The notes below the pieces were generated by a model. It did not search any database. It saw only the letters and a list, made by a program, of their open reading frames with translations, and was not told the origin of the DNA. Made by a program: the position numbers and the translations under genes. Shown here piece by piece: positions 1-9,090 of a stretch of 64,000 bases of DNA. The stretch lies in assembly GCF_900167415.1 (NCBI RefSeq), contig NZ_FUWU01000004.1, forward strand, positions 1 through 64,000, given 5' to 3'. How positions within the stretch are numbered: position 1 is the first letter of the stretch; each line of letters opens with the position of its first letter. This stretch comes from Fibrobacter intestinalis (GTDB taxonomy: Bacteria; Fibrobacterota; Fibrobacteria; Fibrobacterales; Fibrobacteraceae).

Positions 1-26
1 GCGTGGGATTTTGGCGGTCTGTACAT

Positions 27-68
27 AAAAAATGCAAGGTTTTCAATCATATTTTAGAAATCCTTGCA
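27..68 (-). terminator. Terminator of the rpsB-dxr operon
   Basis: An imperfect 12-bp inverted repeat (33-44 with 57-68, one mismatch, 12-nt loop) lies downstream of dxr. Read on the minus strand the stem is followed directly by a run of six T. This is the classic intrinsic terminator layout and fits the end of the long minus-strand operon. Confidence 0.6.
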
Positions 69-215
69 ATATTTTCACAGGGTAGAAATCAATTTTCCCC
101 AATAGTTATGCGGGTTGGACGAGATTTTAAGGGAGGACTAGATAACAATAAACACACCTTTTAGACCAGGCTGTAATTGGATTCCTACAAAAAAATTAAG
201 AGCAAACGTTTATAT

Positions 216-249
216 AAAAACAACCTATGTCCAAAAACAACCTATGTCC
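216..249. repeat. Exact 17-nt tandem duplication
   Basis: Positions 216-232 and 233-249 are identical and abut, just past the dxr stop codon. No gene is visible in 1-255 apart from this repeat and the terminator hairpin. Confidence 0.8.
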
Positions 250-255
250 AAGCCA

Positions 256-1404
256 TCATAATTTGATAAGAGCCATCGCCTGACGGCGCGCTTCCGCATC
301 GGCTTCCAAAATCGTATTCAAGTCCAGCTTGCCCGACACAGACGGAGTCTTTTCGACAATGCGTTCGACTCCGTTCGGAATGTCCATAAAACCGATTTTC
401 TTTTCGAGGAAAGCATTGACCAAAACTTCATTCGCCGCATTCATGACCGCCGTGTAAAGCCCCGCTTTTTTCCCGCATTCCATCGCCAGAGCCAAACAGC
501 GGAATTTTTGCAAATCCGGTTTAAAGAAAGTGAACGTGCCGACTTCGGCGAGATTCAAACGTTCGGTTTGAAGAGGAATTCGTTCCGGCCACGTCAGCGC
601 CACTTGAATGGGGATTTTCATCTCCGGAGCACCGAGTTGCGCCATCAGACTGCCGTCGCGAAATTGCACCAACGAATGCACACGGCTTTGCGGGTGCACG
701 ACAACCTGAATCTGTTCATAAGGAATGTGAAAAAGGAAATGCGCTTCGATGACTTCGAGCCCCTTATTCATCATGCTGGCGGAATCGATGGTAATTTTTT
801 TGCCCATGCTCCACACCGGATGATTCAAGGCGTCTTCCACTCGAATGTCCTTAAATTTTTCCAAAGGCCATTCCCGGAAAGGTCCGCCCGAAGCGGTTAT
901 CTGTAAATTTTCCACTTCCTCTTTTGGCCTATCCGCCAGACACTGGAAAATCGCATTGTGTTCCGAATCGACCGGAGTGAGATACGCTTTGGGATTTGCG
1001 GCAAGCGCATCTTGAATCACTTCGCCTGCCATCACAAGGGTTTCTTTATTTGCCAGCGCGACATGCTTGGAAGAACGAATTGCAGAAAGAGTAGGCAAGC
1101 AACCGACGGATCCCATCAGCGAGTTCAACACGATATCCGTTTTCGGATCGCTCGCCAATTCGCAAAGTCCATCCATTCCAGAAAGAACCGGTTTGCCGAG
1201 TTCTTTGGAAAGTTCCCTGGCGGCAGCCTCGTCAAACATGCACAGACGTTCCACGTTCATTTCGCGGGCAATCTGCGCCATTTTTTTCCAATTTTTGTTG
1301 GCGGCAATCGCATACAGTCGAAATCTTTCTGGATGTTGCTTTAAAACACCTATCGTCGATGAGCCGATCGAACCCGTGGCTCCCAAAAGGCAGACCTGTT
1401 TCAT
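256..1404 (-). CDS. dxr: 1-deoxy-D-xylulose 5-phosphate reductoisomerase
   Basis: This enzyme makes 2-C-methyl-D-erythritol 4-phosphate from DXP with NADPH, the first committed step of the MEP isoprenoid pathway. The 382-aa length is normal for the family. The NADPH-binding loop GATGSIG is at residues 8-14. The metal-binding DSE is in PVDSEHN (about 145-150), and the SASMMNKGLE and HPQS active-site segments follow. It is the last gene of the operon, 3 nt after cdsA. It supplies precursors for the undecaprenyl diphosphate made by UppS two genes upstream. Confidence 0.97.
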   Translation of the reverse strand: MKQVCLLGATGSIGSSTIGVLKQHPERFRLYAIAANKNWKKMAQIAREMNVERLCMFDEAAARELSKELGKPVLSGMDGLCELASDPKTDIVLNSLMGSVGCLPTLSAIRSSKHVALANKETLVMAGEVIQDALAANPKAYLTPVDSEHNAIFQCLADRPKEEVENLQITASGGPFREWPLEKFKDIRVEDALNHPVWSMGKKITIDSASMMNKGLEVIEAHFLFHIPYEQIQVVVHPQSRVHSLVQFRDGSLMAQLGAPEMKIPIQVALTWPERIPLQTERLNLAEVGTFTFFKPDLQKFRCLALAMECGKKAGLYTAVMNAANEVLVNAFLEKKIGFMDIPNGVERIVEKTPSVSGKLDLNTILEADAEARRQAMALIKL

Positions 1405-1407
1405 AAA

Positions 1408-2253
1408 CTAAACCGCTCCGTTGATGAAAAACATCATCAGCACCACAGCCGGTGCCGAAAGAAAGAACGAATCCGCCCGATCGAGAACGCCTCCATGTCC
1501 CGGGAAAATCTGGCTTGCATCCTTCGTGCCCGACCAGCGTTTCAGAGTGGATTCCAGCAAATCGCCCACCTGTCCAGCGACCGCAAGAACCAATCCCAGA
1601 ACGGCGGAAAGGGCATAATTCAATCCAAATACGGACGGCGCAAAAAGCATCACCCAAGCGACGGCAAAGAGCGTCCCGCAAATAGCCCCTTCCCAAGTTT
1701 TTTTAGGACTGATTTCCGTAGCCAGCTTATGCTTTCCCAGAAAGCGACCGCCAAAATAAGCCATCGTATCGCACACCCACATCGCCGACATCACAATGAT
1801 GAACTTGTAGGAATGTTCAATGGAAAAATTGCCCGAACCGAGCAAAAAAACTTCGAGACCGCCCCAAAGCCCCAAATACAGCGGAGCGCCGAGCTGCATA
1901 ACAAGCCACGGGAACAAGTGTTCTATGGAAACTTTCGCAAAAGCGATAATGATGTAAGCCACAAAAACGGCGACAAAAACCAACCCGACCAAATGCGGAA
2001 CAGGAGCCATACCCAAAAAATGCCCAGACTGGAACGCCCAGGCAGCAACCAACACCGCCGAAGCTATCGGAGCCACCACCTGCATCGAAGGCCCCTTATA
2101 CATTTTAGAGGCCATCCGTGCCCATTCCCAGGCACCTGCGCCGCTTAAAAAGCACATGAGTGCCAAACGAGAAATATCGTTCAGCCACAACAATAAAAAA
2201 GTAGCGGGAATTGCGATCAGAGCAAAAAGAACTCGAACTGTTAAATTACTCAT
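1408..2253 (-). CDS. cdsA: Phosphatidate cytidylyltransferase
   Basis: This integral membrane enzyme makes CDP-diacylglycerol from phosphatidate and CTP for phospholipid synthesis. The 281-aa protein is mostly hydrophobic helices. It ends with the CdsA signature: a KR...KD stretch, then FPGHGG and DRADS, near residues 240-265. Its start overlaps the end of uppS by 8 nt (the bases ATGAGTAA serve both), so translation is probably coupled. The uppS-cdsA-dxr order is common in bacteria. Confidence 0.96.
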   Translation of the reverse strand: MSNLTVRVLFALIAIPATFLLLWLNDISRLALMCFLSGAGAWEWARMASKMYKGPSMQVVAPIASAVLVAAWAFQSGHFLGMAPVPHLVGLVFVAVFVAYIIIAFAKVSIEHLFPWLVMQLGAPLYLGLWGGLEVFLLGSGNFSIEHSYKFIIVMSAMWVCDTMAYFGGRFLGKHKLATEISPKKTWEGAICGTLFAVAWVMLFAPSVFGLNYALSAVLGLVLAVAGQVGDLLESTLKRWSGTKDASQIFPGHGGVLDRADSFFLSAPAVVLMMFFINGAV

Positions 2254-2956
2254 CTAGAACCTTTCCAAAACGACGTTCCCGCGAATTAAAAAAATCAATC
2301 GCTTTTTGAAATTCATCGTTCGTAAATTCAGGCCAAAGCGTTGGCGTCACATAAAATTCGCTGTAAGCGGCTTGCCACAGCAGATAATTCGAAAGGCGAA
2401 ATTCACCACCTGTCCGAATCACCAAATCCGGGTCGGGCGCTCCTTTTAAATAAAGGCGTTTCGCAAAAGCCGATTCGTCAATAGCATCCAAAGAAAGCGA
2501 GCCTTCCAAAACCTCTTTGGCAATCGCCTTGCAAGCATCAACAATTTCCAAACGACCGCCATACGAAATCGCAAGATTCAGCTGCATCCCGGTATTGCTC
2601 GCCGTCGTGTCGATCGCATGCTGCAATTGCTTTCGTGGAGCTTCGGGTAAACGGTCGATGTTTCCGATAACCACCAGCTTCACGTTTTTTTCCATCAAAT
2701 CGGGGAGTTCCTTGTGCACCATTTCGACAAGAAGCTTCATCAGATAATCCACTTCTTTAGAAGGGCGCTGCCAATTTTCGGAACTGAAAACGTAAAGAGT
2801 CAAATGTTCCAAGTGCAAATCGCAACCGAATTTGACGGCGTCAATTGTCGCCTGGGTGCCTTTACGGTGCCCCAGAAAACGTTCAAGCCCGCGGCTCTTT
2901 GCCCAGCGGCCATTGCCGTCCATGATGATTGCCACATGTCTCAGCCCATTCGCCAT
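2246..2956 (-). CDS. uppS: Isoprenyl transferase (undecaprenyl diphosphate synthase)
   Basis: This cis-prenyltransferase extends farnesyl diphosphate to the C55 carrier used for peptidoglycan and O-antigen. The 236-aa length is typical. The MDGNGRWAKSRG motif near residues 12-23 contains the catalytic Asp. The downstream RTGGEFRLSN and QAAYSEFY segments are family hallmarks. It lies 5 nt after frr and overlaps cdsA. Confidence 0.97.
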   Translation of the reverse strand: MANGLRHVAIIMDGNGRWAKSRGLERFLGHRKGTQATIDAVKFGCDLHLEHLTLYVFSSENWQRPSKEVDYLMKLLVEMVHKELPDLMEKNVKLVVIGNIDRLPEAPRKQLQHAIDTTASNTGMQLNLAISYGGRLEIVDACKAIAKEVLEGSLSLDAIDESAFAKRLYLKGAPDPDLVIRTGGEFRLSNYLLWQAAYSEFYVTPTLWPEFTNDEFQKAIDFFNSRERRFGKVLDE

Positions 2957-2961
2957 GACGA

Positions 2962-3498
2962 TTAGACCTCGAGCAAATCGGCTTCTTTGACTTTCAGGAT
3001 TTCATCGACTTTGGCGATATAGCCATCGGTCACTTTTTGAATCTGGTCCTGGCGTTTTTTGGATTCGTCCTCGCCGAGTTCTTTATTCTTCTTGATGGCA
3101 TCGTTGGCATCACGGCGGATATTGCGAATGGCGACTTTGCCCTCTTCCGCATGCTTGCGAGCGATTTTCACCAGTTCCGCGCGGCGTTCCGCAGTGAGAA
3201 TGGGAATCGCAACGCGGATTCCGTTTCCATCCATAATCGGCGAGACTCCGATATTCGCCATCTGAATAGCGCGGTTAATCGGTTCCACCATCGTTTTTTC
3301 CCAAGGCGTCACCAAAAGCATCCGAGGTTCCGGCACAGTGACTTTGGCCACCTGCGGAATCGGCGTCGGCGTACCATAGTAGTCCACGCGGATGTTATTC
3401 AAAATTGCAGGAGTCGCAACACTGGTGCGGATTTTCGAAAATTCGCGTTCTGTCGCTTCAATCGCTTTTTGCATTTTCAATTCATATTCTTCGGCCAT
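2962..3498 (-). CDS. frr: Ribosome recycling factor
   Basis: RRF splits post-termination ribosomes together with EF-G. I start it at the methionine of MAEEYELKMQKA (178 aa). The extra upstream residues of the longer frame do not look like RRF. The conserved FSKIRT segment, the NNIRVDYYGTPTP stretch and the charged C-terminal helix with RRDAND are all present. It lies between pyrH and uppS, the standard context. Confidence 0.97.
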   Translation of the reverse strand: MAEEYELKMQKAIEATEREFSKIRTSVATPAILNNIRVDYYGTPTPIPQVAKVTVPEPRMLLVTPWEKTMVEPINRAIQMANIGVSPIMDGNGIRVAIPILTAERRAELVKIARKHAEEGKVAIRNIRRDANDAIKKNKELGEDESKKRQDQIQKVTDGYIAKVDEILKVKEADLLEV

Positions 3499-3535
3499 AA
3501 AATCCTCATTCCATTTAATTGTCCGGCACACGCCA

Positions 3536-4249
3536 TCAGCAATGCACGAGTGTCCCTAAACTACCTTCCACAGTTGCCTTGGTCAAGTTCCCCTGTTCCA
3601 TTTTGAACACCAAAATCGGCATTTTCTGTTCCAAACAAAGGGCGACAGCGGCGGTATCCATTACTTTGAGTCCGCGGCGAATCACCTCGGTATAAGTAAT
3701 ATCGTCAAAACGTTTTGCTGCGGGATTCTTGACGGGGTCGTCATCGTAAATGCCATCGACCTTCGTCGCTTTCATAATCACGTCGCATTCCGATTCTATT
3801 GCCCGGAGCGCAGCAGCACTATCTGTTGTAAAATAAGGGTTTCCGGTTCCCGCGGAAAAAATCACGACGGTTCCAGAAGAAAGAAGGGAAAGAGCCCGCC
3901 GGCGATCAAAAAATTCGCAAACGGGTTCCATCCGAATAGCGGACATCACCACACAAGGAACGCCCTGTTTATCGAGAGCGTCCTGCATGGCAAGTCCATT
4001 CATTACAGTTCCGAGCATTCCCATCGCATCGCCTTGAGCACGATTCATGCCGCCAGCCGATGCAGAAATGCCCCGCACCAAGTTCCCGCCTCCGATAACC
4101 AGCGCCACCTGAACTCCCGACTTCACCACGGAAGCGATTTCAGAAGCCATCGTCGTCAGAATTTCGGAGTCGATGCCGAAACCTTTTTGCCCAGCAAGAG
4201 CCTCGCCGGACAGTTTTAAAAGAATACGGTTGAACTTGGCGTTTGCCAT
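3536..4249 (-). CDS. pyrH: Uridylate kinase
   Basis: UMP kinase phosphorylates UMP to UDP with ATP and is a hexameric member of the amino acid kinase family. The 237-aa length is standard. Visible motifs are KLSGEAL at the N-terminus, the glycine-rich GGGNLVRG (about 52-59), MNGLAMQDAL and the FSAGTGNPYFTTDS substrate loop. It sits between tsf and frr. Confidence 0.98.
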   Translation of the reverse strand: MANAKFNRILLKLSGEALAGQKGFGIDSEILTTMASEIASVVKSGVQVALVIGGGNLVRGISASAGGMNRAQGDAMGMLGTVMNGLAMQDALDKQGVPCVVMSAIRMEPVCEFFDRRRALSLLSSGTVVIFSAGTGNPYFTTDSAAALRAIESECDVIMKATKVDGIYDDDPVKNPAAKRFDDITYTEVIRRGLKVMDTAAVALCLEQKMPILVFKMEQGNLTKATVEGSLGTLVHC

Positions 4250-4258
4250 AAGAACTCC

Positions 4259-5158
4259 TTAATTACCGCGTTCGAAGCGGATGAAGTTTACGACCTTCAA
4301 GGAAGAGAGCCCGAGCTGCTTGGCCACCACCTCTTGGAGGTAGTTCTTGACAGAAAGCTTCTTGGGGTTCTTTTCGGACATGAAGAATTCCTGGTCTTCG
4401 AGAACGAGTTCCTTGAGAACCTTGGCGACGCGACCTTCGAGCTGGCGTTCCACAAATTCCGGCTTTGTCTGCTTGCCGGACTGCTGAGCAGCGAGTTCGA
4501 TCTGGGCGCGAGCGATTTCGCGTTCCTTTTCGATCGTTTCCGCAGGAACGTCGGAATCCTTCAGTGCAACCGGAGCGAAAGCAGCGGCCTGCATCGCAAT
4601 GTCCTTCGCTGCAGCCTTGAGGGCGGCTTCGTCTGCAGAACCTTCGTAAGAAAGTTCCGTAATCACGCCGATTTTGCCCATCATGTGGCTGTACACGCCG
4701 AACACGGAATTCGAAGCCTTCGGGAGAACGCCGAACTTGCGGAAGTCGATATTTTCCTGGATTTTGACCAGCACATCCTGGAGAACGTCGTTCACCTTTT
4801 TGCCGTCCACCACAGCGTTCTTCAAATCTTCCACAGAAGAAATGTTCTGGGTTTCGACAGCCTTCACGGCCAGAGCCGCAAGAGCCTTGAAATCTTCGTT
4901 GTTGGAAACGGGTTCGGTTTCGCAAGAAAGTTCAAAAGCAGCAGCCTTGTCCGCCGTTTCGACCAAATAGATGCGACCTTCCTTCGCGGCCTTGTCAGCA
5001 CGCTTTGCAGCAACAGCGGCTCCCTGCTTACGGAGCAATTCAACCGCTTTTTCCTGATTGCCTTCGGCTTCAATCAAAGCTTTTTTGCACTGCATCATGC
5101 CAACTCCGGTAGCTTTGCGGAGTTCATTGACCATAGCGGCAGTAATTTCAATAGCCAT
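4259..5158 (-). CDS. tsf: Elongation factor Ts
   Basis: EF-Ts is the nucleotide exchange factor of EF-Tu. I use the start at MAIEITAAMVNELR (299 aa). The 42 residues upstream in the open frame come from the rpsB end and intergenic DNA. The N-terminal UBA-like module carries RKATGVGMMQCKKAL, followed by the dimerisation core. Only 1 nt separates it from the rpsB stop codon, so the two are probably co-translated. Confidence 0.97.
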   Translation of the reverse strand: MAIEITAAMVNELRKATGVGMMQCKKALIEAEGNQEKAVELLRKQGAAVAAKRADKAAKEGRIYLVETADKAAAFELSCETEPVSNNEDFKALAALAVKAVETQNISSVEDLKNAVVDGKKVNDVLQDVLVKIQENIDFRKFGVLPKASNSVFGVYSHMMGKIGVITELSYEGSADEAALKAAAKDIAMQAAAFAPVALKDSDVPAETIEKEREIARAQIELAAQQSGKQTKPEFVERQLEGRVAKVLKELVLEDQEFFMSEKNPKKLSVKNYLQEVVAKQLGLSSLKVVNFIRFERGN

Positions 5159-5159
5159 C

Positions 5160-5975
5160 TTACTTTTCCTCTGCGGTTTCAGACTTTTCTTCGGCCTTAG
5201 CAGCGGGTTTACGCGGCTTGTTGAAACGCTTACGCGGAGCCGGAGCGTCGTCATACTTCTTGACAGCAGCTTCCGCATCGGCATTCTTTGCCACTTCGGT
5301 GCGAGCCGTTACGTTGTTAGCAATATAGTCCACAACGAGCTTGATGGACTTCACAGCGTCGTCATTCGCCGGAACCGGATAATCTACGAGGGTCGGATCG
5401 ACGTTCGTATCGCAAATGCCGATAATGGGAATGTGCAGACGGCGAGCTTCCGCCACAGCGATGTGTTCGTGATGAAGATCCGTCACCACAACGAGTCCCG
5501 GAAGAGTGGTCATTTCGCGGATGCCGCCAAAAACGCCGAGCATCTTTTCACGAAGACGAGTCTTGTCCAGAACTTCCTTCTTGGAAAGTTCTTTAAAGAG
5601 GCCGTCGGCTTCCATCTGGTCGATTTTATCAATCTGCTTGATGGACTTGCGGACAGTCTGGAAATTGGTGAGCATGCCGCCGAGCCAGCGGTTGGAGACG
5701 AAGAAGTGATTGGTCTTCTTGGCCGCTTCTTCAACGATCGCGCGAGCTGTGGGCTTGGTACCGACGAAGAGAACGCTCTTGCCTTCGCCCGAAATACGAG
5801 CGGCAACTTTACCGGCTTCTTCGAGCATCTTGATCGTCTTGTCCAGATTGATGACGTAAATGTCATTCTTCTTGGCAAGGATGTACGGTTTCATTTTCGG
5901 ATTCCAGCGCTGAGCCTGGTGTCCAAAGTGAGCGCCTGCGGAAAGCAGTTCTTCAACGGAAGGCAGATTTGCCAT
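5160..5975 (-). CDS. rpsB: 30S ribosomal protein S2
   Basis: S2 binds the 30S neck region. The start at MANLPSVEELL (271 aa) follows the purine stretch AAGGAAAA. The core motifs GAHFGHQ, RWNPKMKPYI and SNRWLGGMLTN are clear. The protein has a basic and acidic C-terminal tail of about 40 residues (rich in K, R, P, A and E) beyond the usual core. It is the first gene of the operon. Confidence 0.97.
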   Translation of the reverse strand: MANLPSVEELLSAGAHFGHQAQRWNPKMKPYILAKKNDIYVINLDKTIKMLEEAGKVAARISGEGKSVLFVGTKPTARAIVEEAAKKTNHFFVSNRWLGGMLTNFQTVRKSIKQIDKIDQMEADGLFKELSKKEVLDKTRLREKMLGVFGGIREMTTLPGLVVVTDLHHEHIAVAEARRLHIPIIGICDTNVDPTLVDYPVPANDDAVKSIKLVVDYIANNVTARTEVAKNADAEAAVKKYDDAPAPRKRFNKPRKPAAKAEEKSETAEEK

Positions 5976-6174
5976 GGTATTTTTCCTTTTTTCGGTTATT
6001 CTTCCCATTCATCAAATCGCAAAGCTTGTAGCCACCGAAAGCGATTCTTTTCCTGAATGGTGCTTGTTATACCCAAGCGCTATTGCTTGAGCGGGGGAAA
6101 ATATAGAAAAAGCGCCGAATTTTTTCTTTTCCCGTAAACCGGCGCGGAACAAAATGGCTTTAGTAAAGAAATTT

Positions 6175-8730
6175 TCAGCTATCAGCCGGTTTCTGCTTTT
6201 CGCCCATCAAACTTCCAAGAGTGCGACACAGAACATTAAAATCTATCGGTTTGGAAATATGGGCGTTCATTCCCGCAGCAAATGTCGCCGCAATATCTTC
6301 TGCAAAAGCGTTCGCCGTCACCGCGATAATCGGGATTTTTTCGGCATCTGGCCTATTCAATGCCCGAATGCGCTGCGAAGCTTCACACCCATCCATAATC
6401 GGCATCTGCATATCCATTAAAATGGCATCGAATTCAAACGGCGAACTCTCTTCAAAAGCCTTCACCGCTTCTTCGCCATTCCACGCCTTCACAATTTTAA
6501 CGCCATTCATCGTCAGAATCTCCGCGGAAATTTCCATATTGATGACGTTATCTTCGGCAAGCAGAATTTTTTGACCTTTTAAAGATACCAGCTGCAAGGA
6601 TTTCTTATTGCGATCCATTTTCGGTTTCTTCTCGTCCGATTCCCCTTCAGCCAATGCAAAAGGAATCGTAAAGGTAAACGTTGTTCCCTTGCCAAGAGTC
6701 GAATCCACATAAATCTGACCGCTCATTTCCGTGACAAGATTTTTTACAATCGCCATTCCCAAACCCGTCCCCGCAATCCGGCGATTCGAAAAACGAGTTT
6801 CTCGAGAATACGGTTCGAACAGCTGCGTCAAGAACTCTTTTGAAATTCCAATACCGGAATCCGAAACTATAAACTGATATTGCGCTCTTCCCACAGCATC
6901 GATTTGGTGAATATGCACCGAAATCGAATCCTTTTCAGAAGTAAATTTAAATGCATTGGACAATAAATTATTTAGCACCTGAACAATTCTCGCCGGGTCG
7001 CCCATGATATTGCGATTGCGAATGTTGAACTTCACCTCGAATTTTTTCTTTTCGACTTCCGCCTGCATATAGAACGGAGCCACGCACTCCGAAATGCAAT
7101 CTTCAAGATCGATGCTTTGATTGTTCAATACAATTTTTCCCTGCTCCATGCGAGACACGTCTAGAATATCGTTTACCAGATTCAAGAGCTGACGTCCCGA
7201 ATAAACAAGTTTTTCCTGATAGCCACGCACTTTTTCCGAAATCGAATCTTCGTTGAGAGTGAGCTCCGAAAGGCTTAAAATCGCATTGAGAGGCGTCCTC
7301 ATGTCATGCGACATATTGCTAAAGAACGCCTGTTTCGACTTTTCACCGCGCTTCGCTATTTCCAGCGCTTCTTTTAACAATTTGCGTTCCTGAAATCGCT
7401 GCCGTTTTTCTTTTTCCACTTCTCGGAAACAGAGCACGGCCTCATGAGTCAGCAAGCGTTTGTCAAACAAAACTCGCACGTTTACCCAGCGGTATTCCTC
7501 TCCAAACCGACGCAAAAAATCCCCGCCAAATTCAGTTATCCCCTTGGCCACAAGATTACCAATGCTTTCCCGTGAAAAATTTTTGGAAAAATCTTCAAAA
7601 GCAGCCGGATCAATAATTTCTTCGCAAAGCCGCATCAGTTCAGCATAAGAACCCCGCCTAGGCAACCGGCTTTTCATATATTCGGAGCCTTTTATCATGA
7701 GGTAAATATCTTTTACGTAATCCACCCGATAAATAGCATAATATTGATTACTCAAACAGGCTAGCGTATCATCGACAATTACCTTGTCCCAACGCAATTT
7801 AATCGTCCGAATGCTCAAAAACACAATTACGCCAAAAATCGGAACAATAAATATAGCGAGCAGAAAATAAAATTCACGCAACGGTTCGGTAATTGTCGTG
7901 TAAGGAATCGTGACATAGACATTCCAACCGATATCATAGGAGCCAACCAAAATCGGAGAAGCGTAAACGCCTCTCTGCGCTCCTGTCGGATCGAAAACAA
8001 AAGCATCATAAGCAACAAGCGAACTATCCTTAAAACCTTTGTCAATTAGCCGTACATAATCAATGATTTTATCCTGCGAGATTTTGAGAATAGAATTGCT
8101 GTAAATAAGATTCCCGGCTATGTCGCAAATGTAAACGGAAGTGCCTTCTGGTAAATTTGGCCTGAATGTATAAATTGTCAAATTTTGCACAAAAACTTTA
8201 AATACGATGACAGCGTTCTTTTTATCGCATTTTCGTGCGATGACCAAGCACAATTTCTGGGAAACAGAATCCATATAAACTTTGGAAAAAAACTTTTTCC
8301 CGTCTGCAGCAAGCACTTTCTTGTACCATTTGTTAGACAATTCGGCCTGAACCTTTTGGATTCCGGCATCGCTAACAACAACAACGCTATCATAAACAAT
8401 AAACGGTTCTAAAATTTCCTCTCCCAGCAGCAACGACATACGTTTGCGGAAAAGCGCAACCCATTCAGACAATTCGTTTTTATCGGCTCCCTTTTCCATT
8501 TCGCTTACCGCCAGATAGGAGCCGTAATCAAGCAGAGTAGAAACGAGTTCCAATTCTCCGGCCATTTCCTGCGAATAGCGCAAAGCAATGCTATTTCCCA
8601 ATTTCAAATATTGGTCTAGAAGAATGCTCCGCATAAAAATAGTAAACAAACTCGCCAGCAGTACTAAAAGAAATAAGATGAAGATATACTGCTTCATCAT
8701 TTTCCTGATAAGTTTCAACCAACCAATCAT
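6175..8730 (-). CDS. Hybrid sensor histidine kinase/response regulator
   Basis: The 851-aa membrane sensor has a TM helix near residues 15-35, an extracellular sensor region of about 240 residues (Cache-like by layout; inferred), and a second TM near 285-308. A PAS-like stretch follows. The HisKA H-box has the phospho-acceptor His at residue 475 (SHDMRTPLN). The HATPase domain has an N-box (NLLSNAFKFT) and G boxes (DSGIGIS, GTGLGM). A receiver domain at the C-terminus has its phospho-Asp at 773 (MDMQMP). Its start overlaps the HPt gene by 4 nt (ATGA). With the HPt and HD-GYP genes it should form a His-Asp-His-Asp relay controlling c-di-GMP breakdown. The signal is unknown. Confidence 0.93.
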   Translation of the reverse strand: MIGWLKLIRKMMKQYIFILFLLVLLASLFTIFMRSILLDQYLKLGNSIALRYSQEMAGELELVSTLLDYGSYLAVSEMEKGADKNELSEWVALFRKRMSLLLGEEILEPFIVYDSVVVVSDAGIQKVQAELSNKWYKKVLAADGKKFFSKVYMDSVSQKLCLVIARKCDKKNAVIVFKVFVQNLTIYTFRPNLPEGTSVYICDIAGNLIYSNSILKISQDKIIDYVRLIDKGFKDSSLVAYDAFVFDPTGAQRGVYASPILVGSYDIGWNVYVTIPYTTITEPLREFYFLLAIFIVPIFGVIVFLSIRTIKLRWDKVIVDDTLACLSNQYYAIYRVDYVKDIYLMIKGSEYMKSRLPRRGSYAELMRLCEEIIDPAAFEDFSKNFSRESIGNLVAKGITEFGGDFLRRFGEEYRWVNVRVLFDKRLLTHEAVLCFREVEKEKRQRFQERKLLKEALEIAKRGEKSKQAFFSNMSHDMRTPLNAILSLSELTLNEDSISEKVRGYQEKLVYSGRQLLNLVNDILDVSRMEQGKIVLNNQSIDLEDCISECVAPFYMQAEVEKKKFEVKFNIRNRNIMGDPARIVQVLNNLLSNAFKFTSEKDSISVHIHQIDAVGRAQYQFIVSDSGIGISKEFLTQLFEPYSRETRFSNRRIAGTGLGMAIVKNLVTEMSGQIYVDSTLGKGTTFTFTIPFALAEGESDEKKPKMDRNKKSLQLVSLKGQKILLAEDNVINMEISAEILTMNGVKIVKAWNGEEAVKAFEESSPFEFDAILMDMQMPIMDGCEASQRIRALNRPDAEKIPIIAVTANAFAEDIAATFAAGMNAHISKPIDFNVLCRTLGSLMGEKQKPADS

Positions 8731-9089
8731 CCCTGTAATTCCTCAATAAGAGTAAGAATCCTGCGGTACTCGGCATCGATTTCCGGCATCATCGCCAAAG
8801 CCTCTTCAAAACGATCCGCCCGAAAAAACGCCACCTGGCGCGCAAAAAGTTCCGAGAGCTTCAGCATCGAGAGATTCGCCGTCATTCCTTTTAAACTGTG
8901 CGACGCGGCAAGAGCTCCCTTGACATCCTTTTCGGCAAGAGATTTTACAAGTTGCTCGTAAATCGAACGGTCGGCAGCGAATTTATTCAAAAAGCGTTCC
9001 AAGAGGGAGCAATTACCCATCAAACGCTCCAAAGCACTTTCCACATCAACGCCCTCGCGAGAGAGCCTATCCCATTTTTCCTGTTCCAT
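8727..9089 (-). CDS. HPt phosphotransfer protein
   Basis: This 120-aa stand-alone histidine phosphotransfer domain carries the motif SHSLKGMTANL, with the phospho-His at residue 64. It is almost entirely helical by composition, as expected for a four-helix HPt bundle. It is sandwiched between the HD-GYP regulator (1 nt upstream) and the hybrid kinase (4-nt overlap). This makes it the likely shuttle between the receiver of the kinase and the receiver of the HD-GYP protein. Confidence 0.88.
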   Translation of the reverse strand: MEQEKWDRLSREGVDVESALERLMGNCSLLERFLNKFAADRSIYEQLVKSLAEKDVKGALAASHSLKGMTANLSMLKLSELFARQVAFFRADRFEEALAMMPEIDAEYRRILTLIEELQG

Positions 9090-9090
9090 T

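Noticed and set aside
6009-6174. Regulatory leader RNA upstream of rpsB
   Set aside because: A short CAAGC/GCTTG hairpin is visible near 6074-6089, but nothing matches a known ribosomal-protein leader that I can recognise with confidence.
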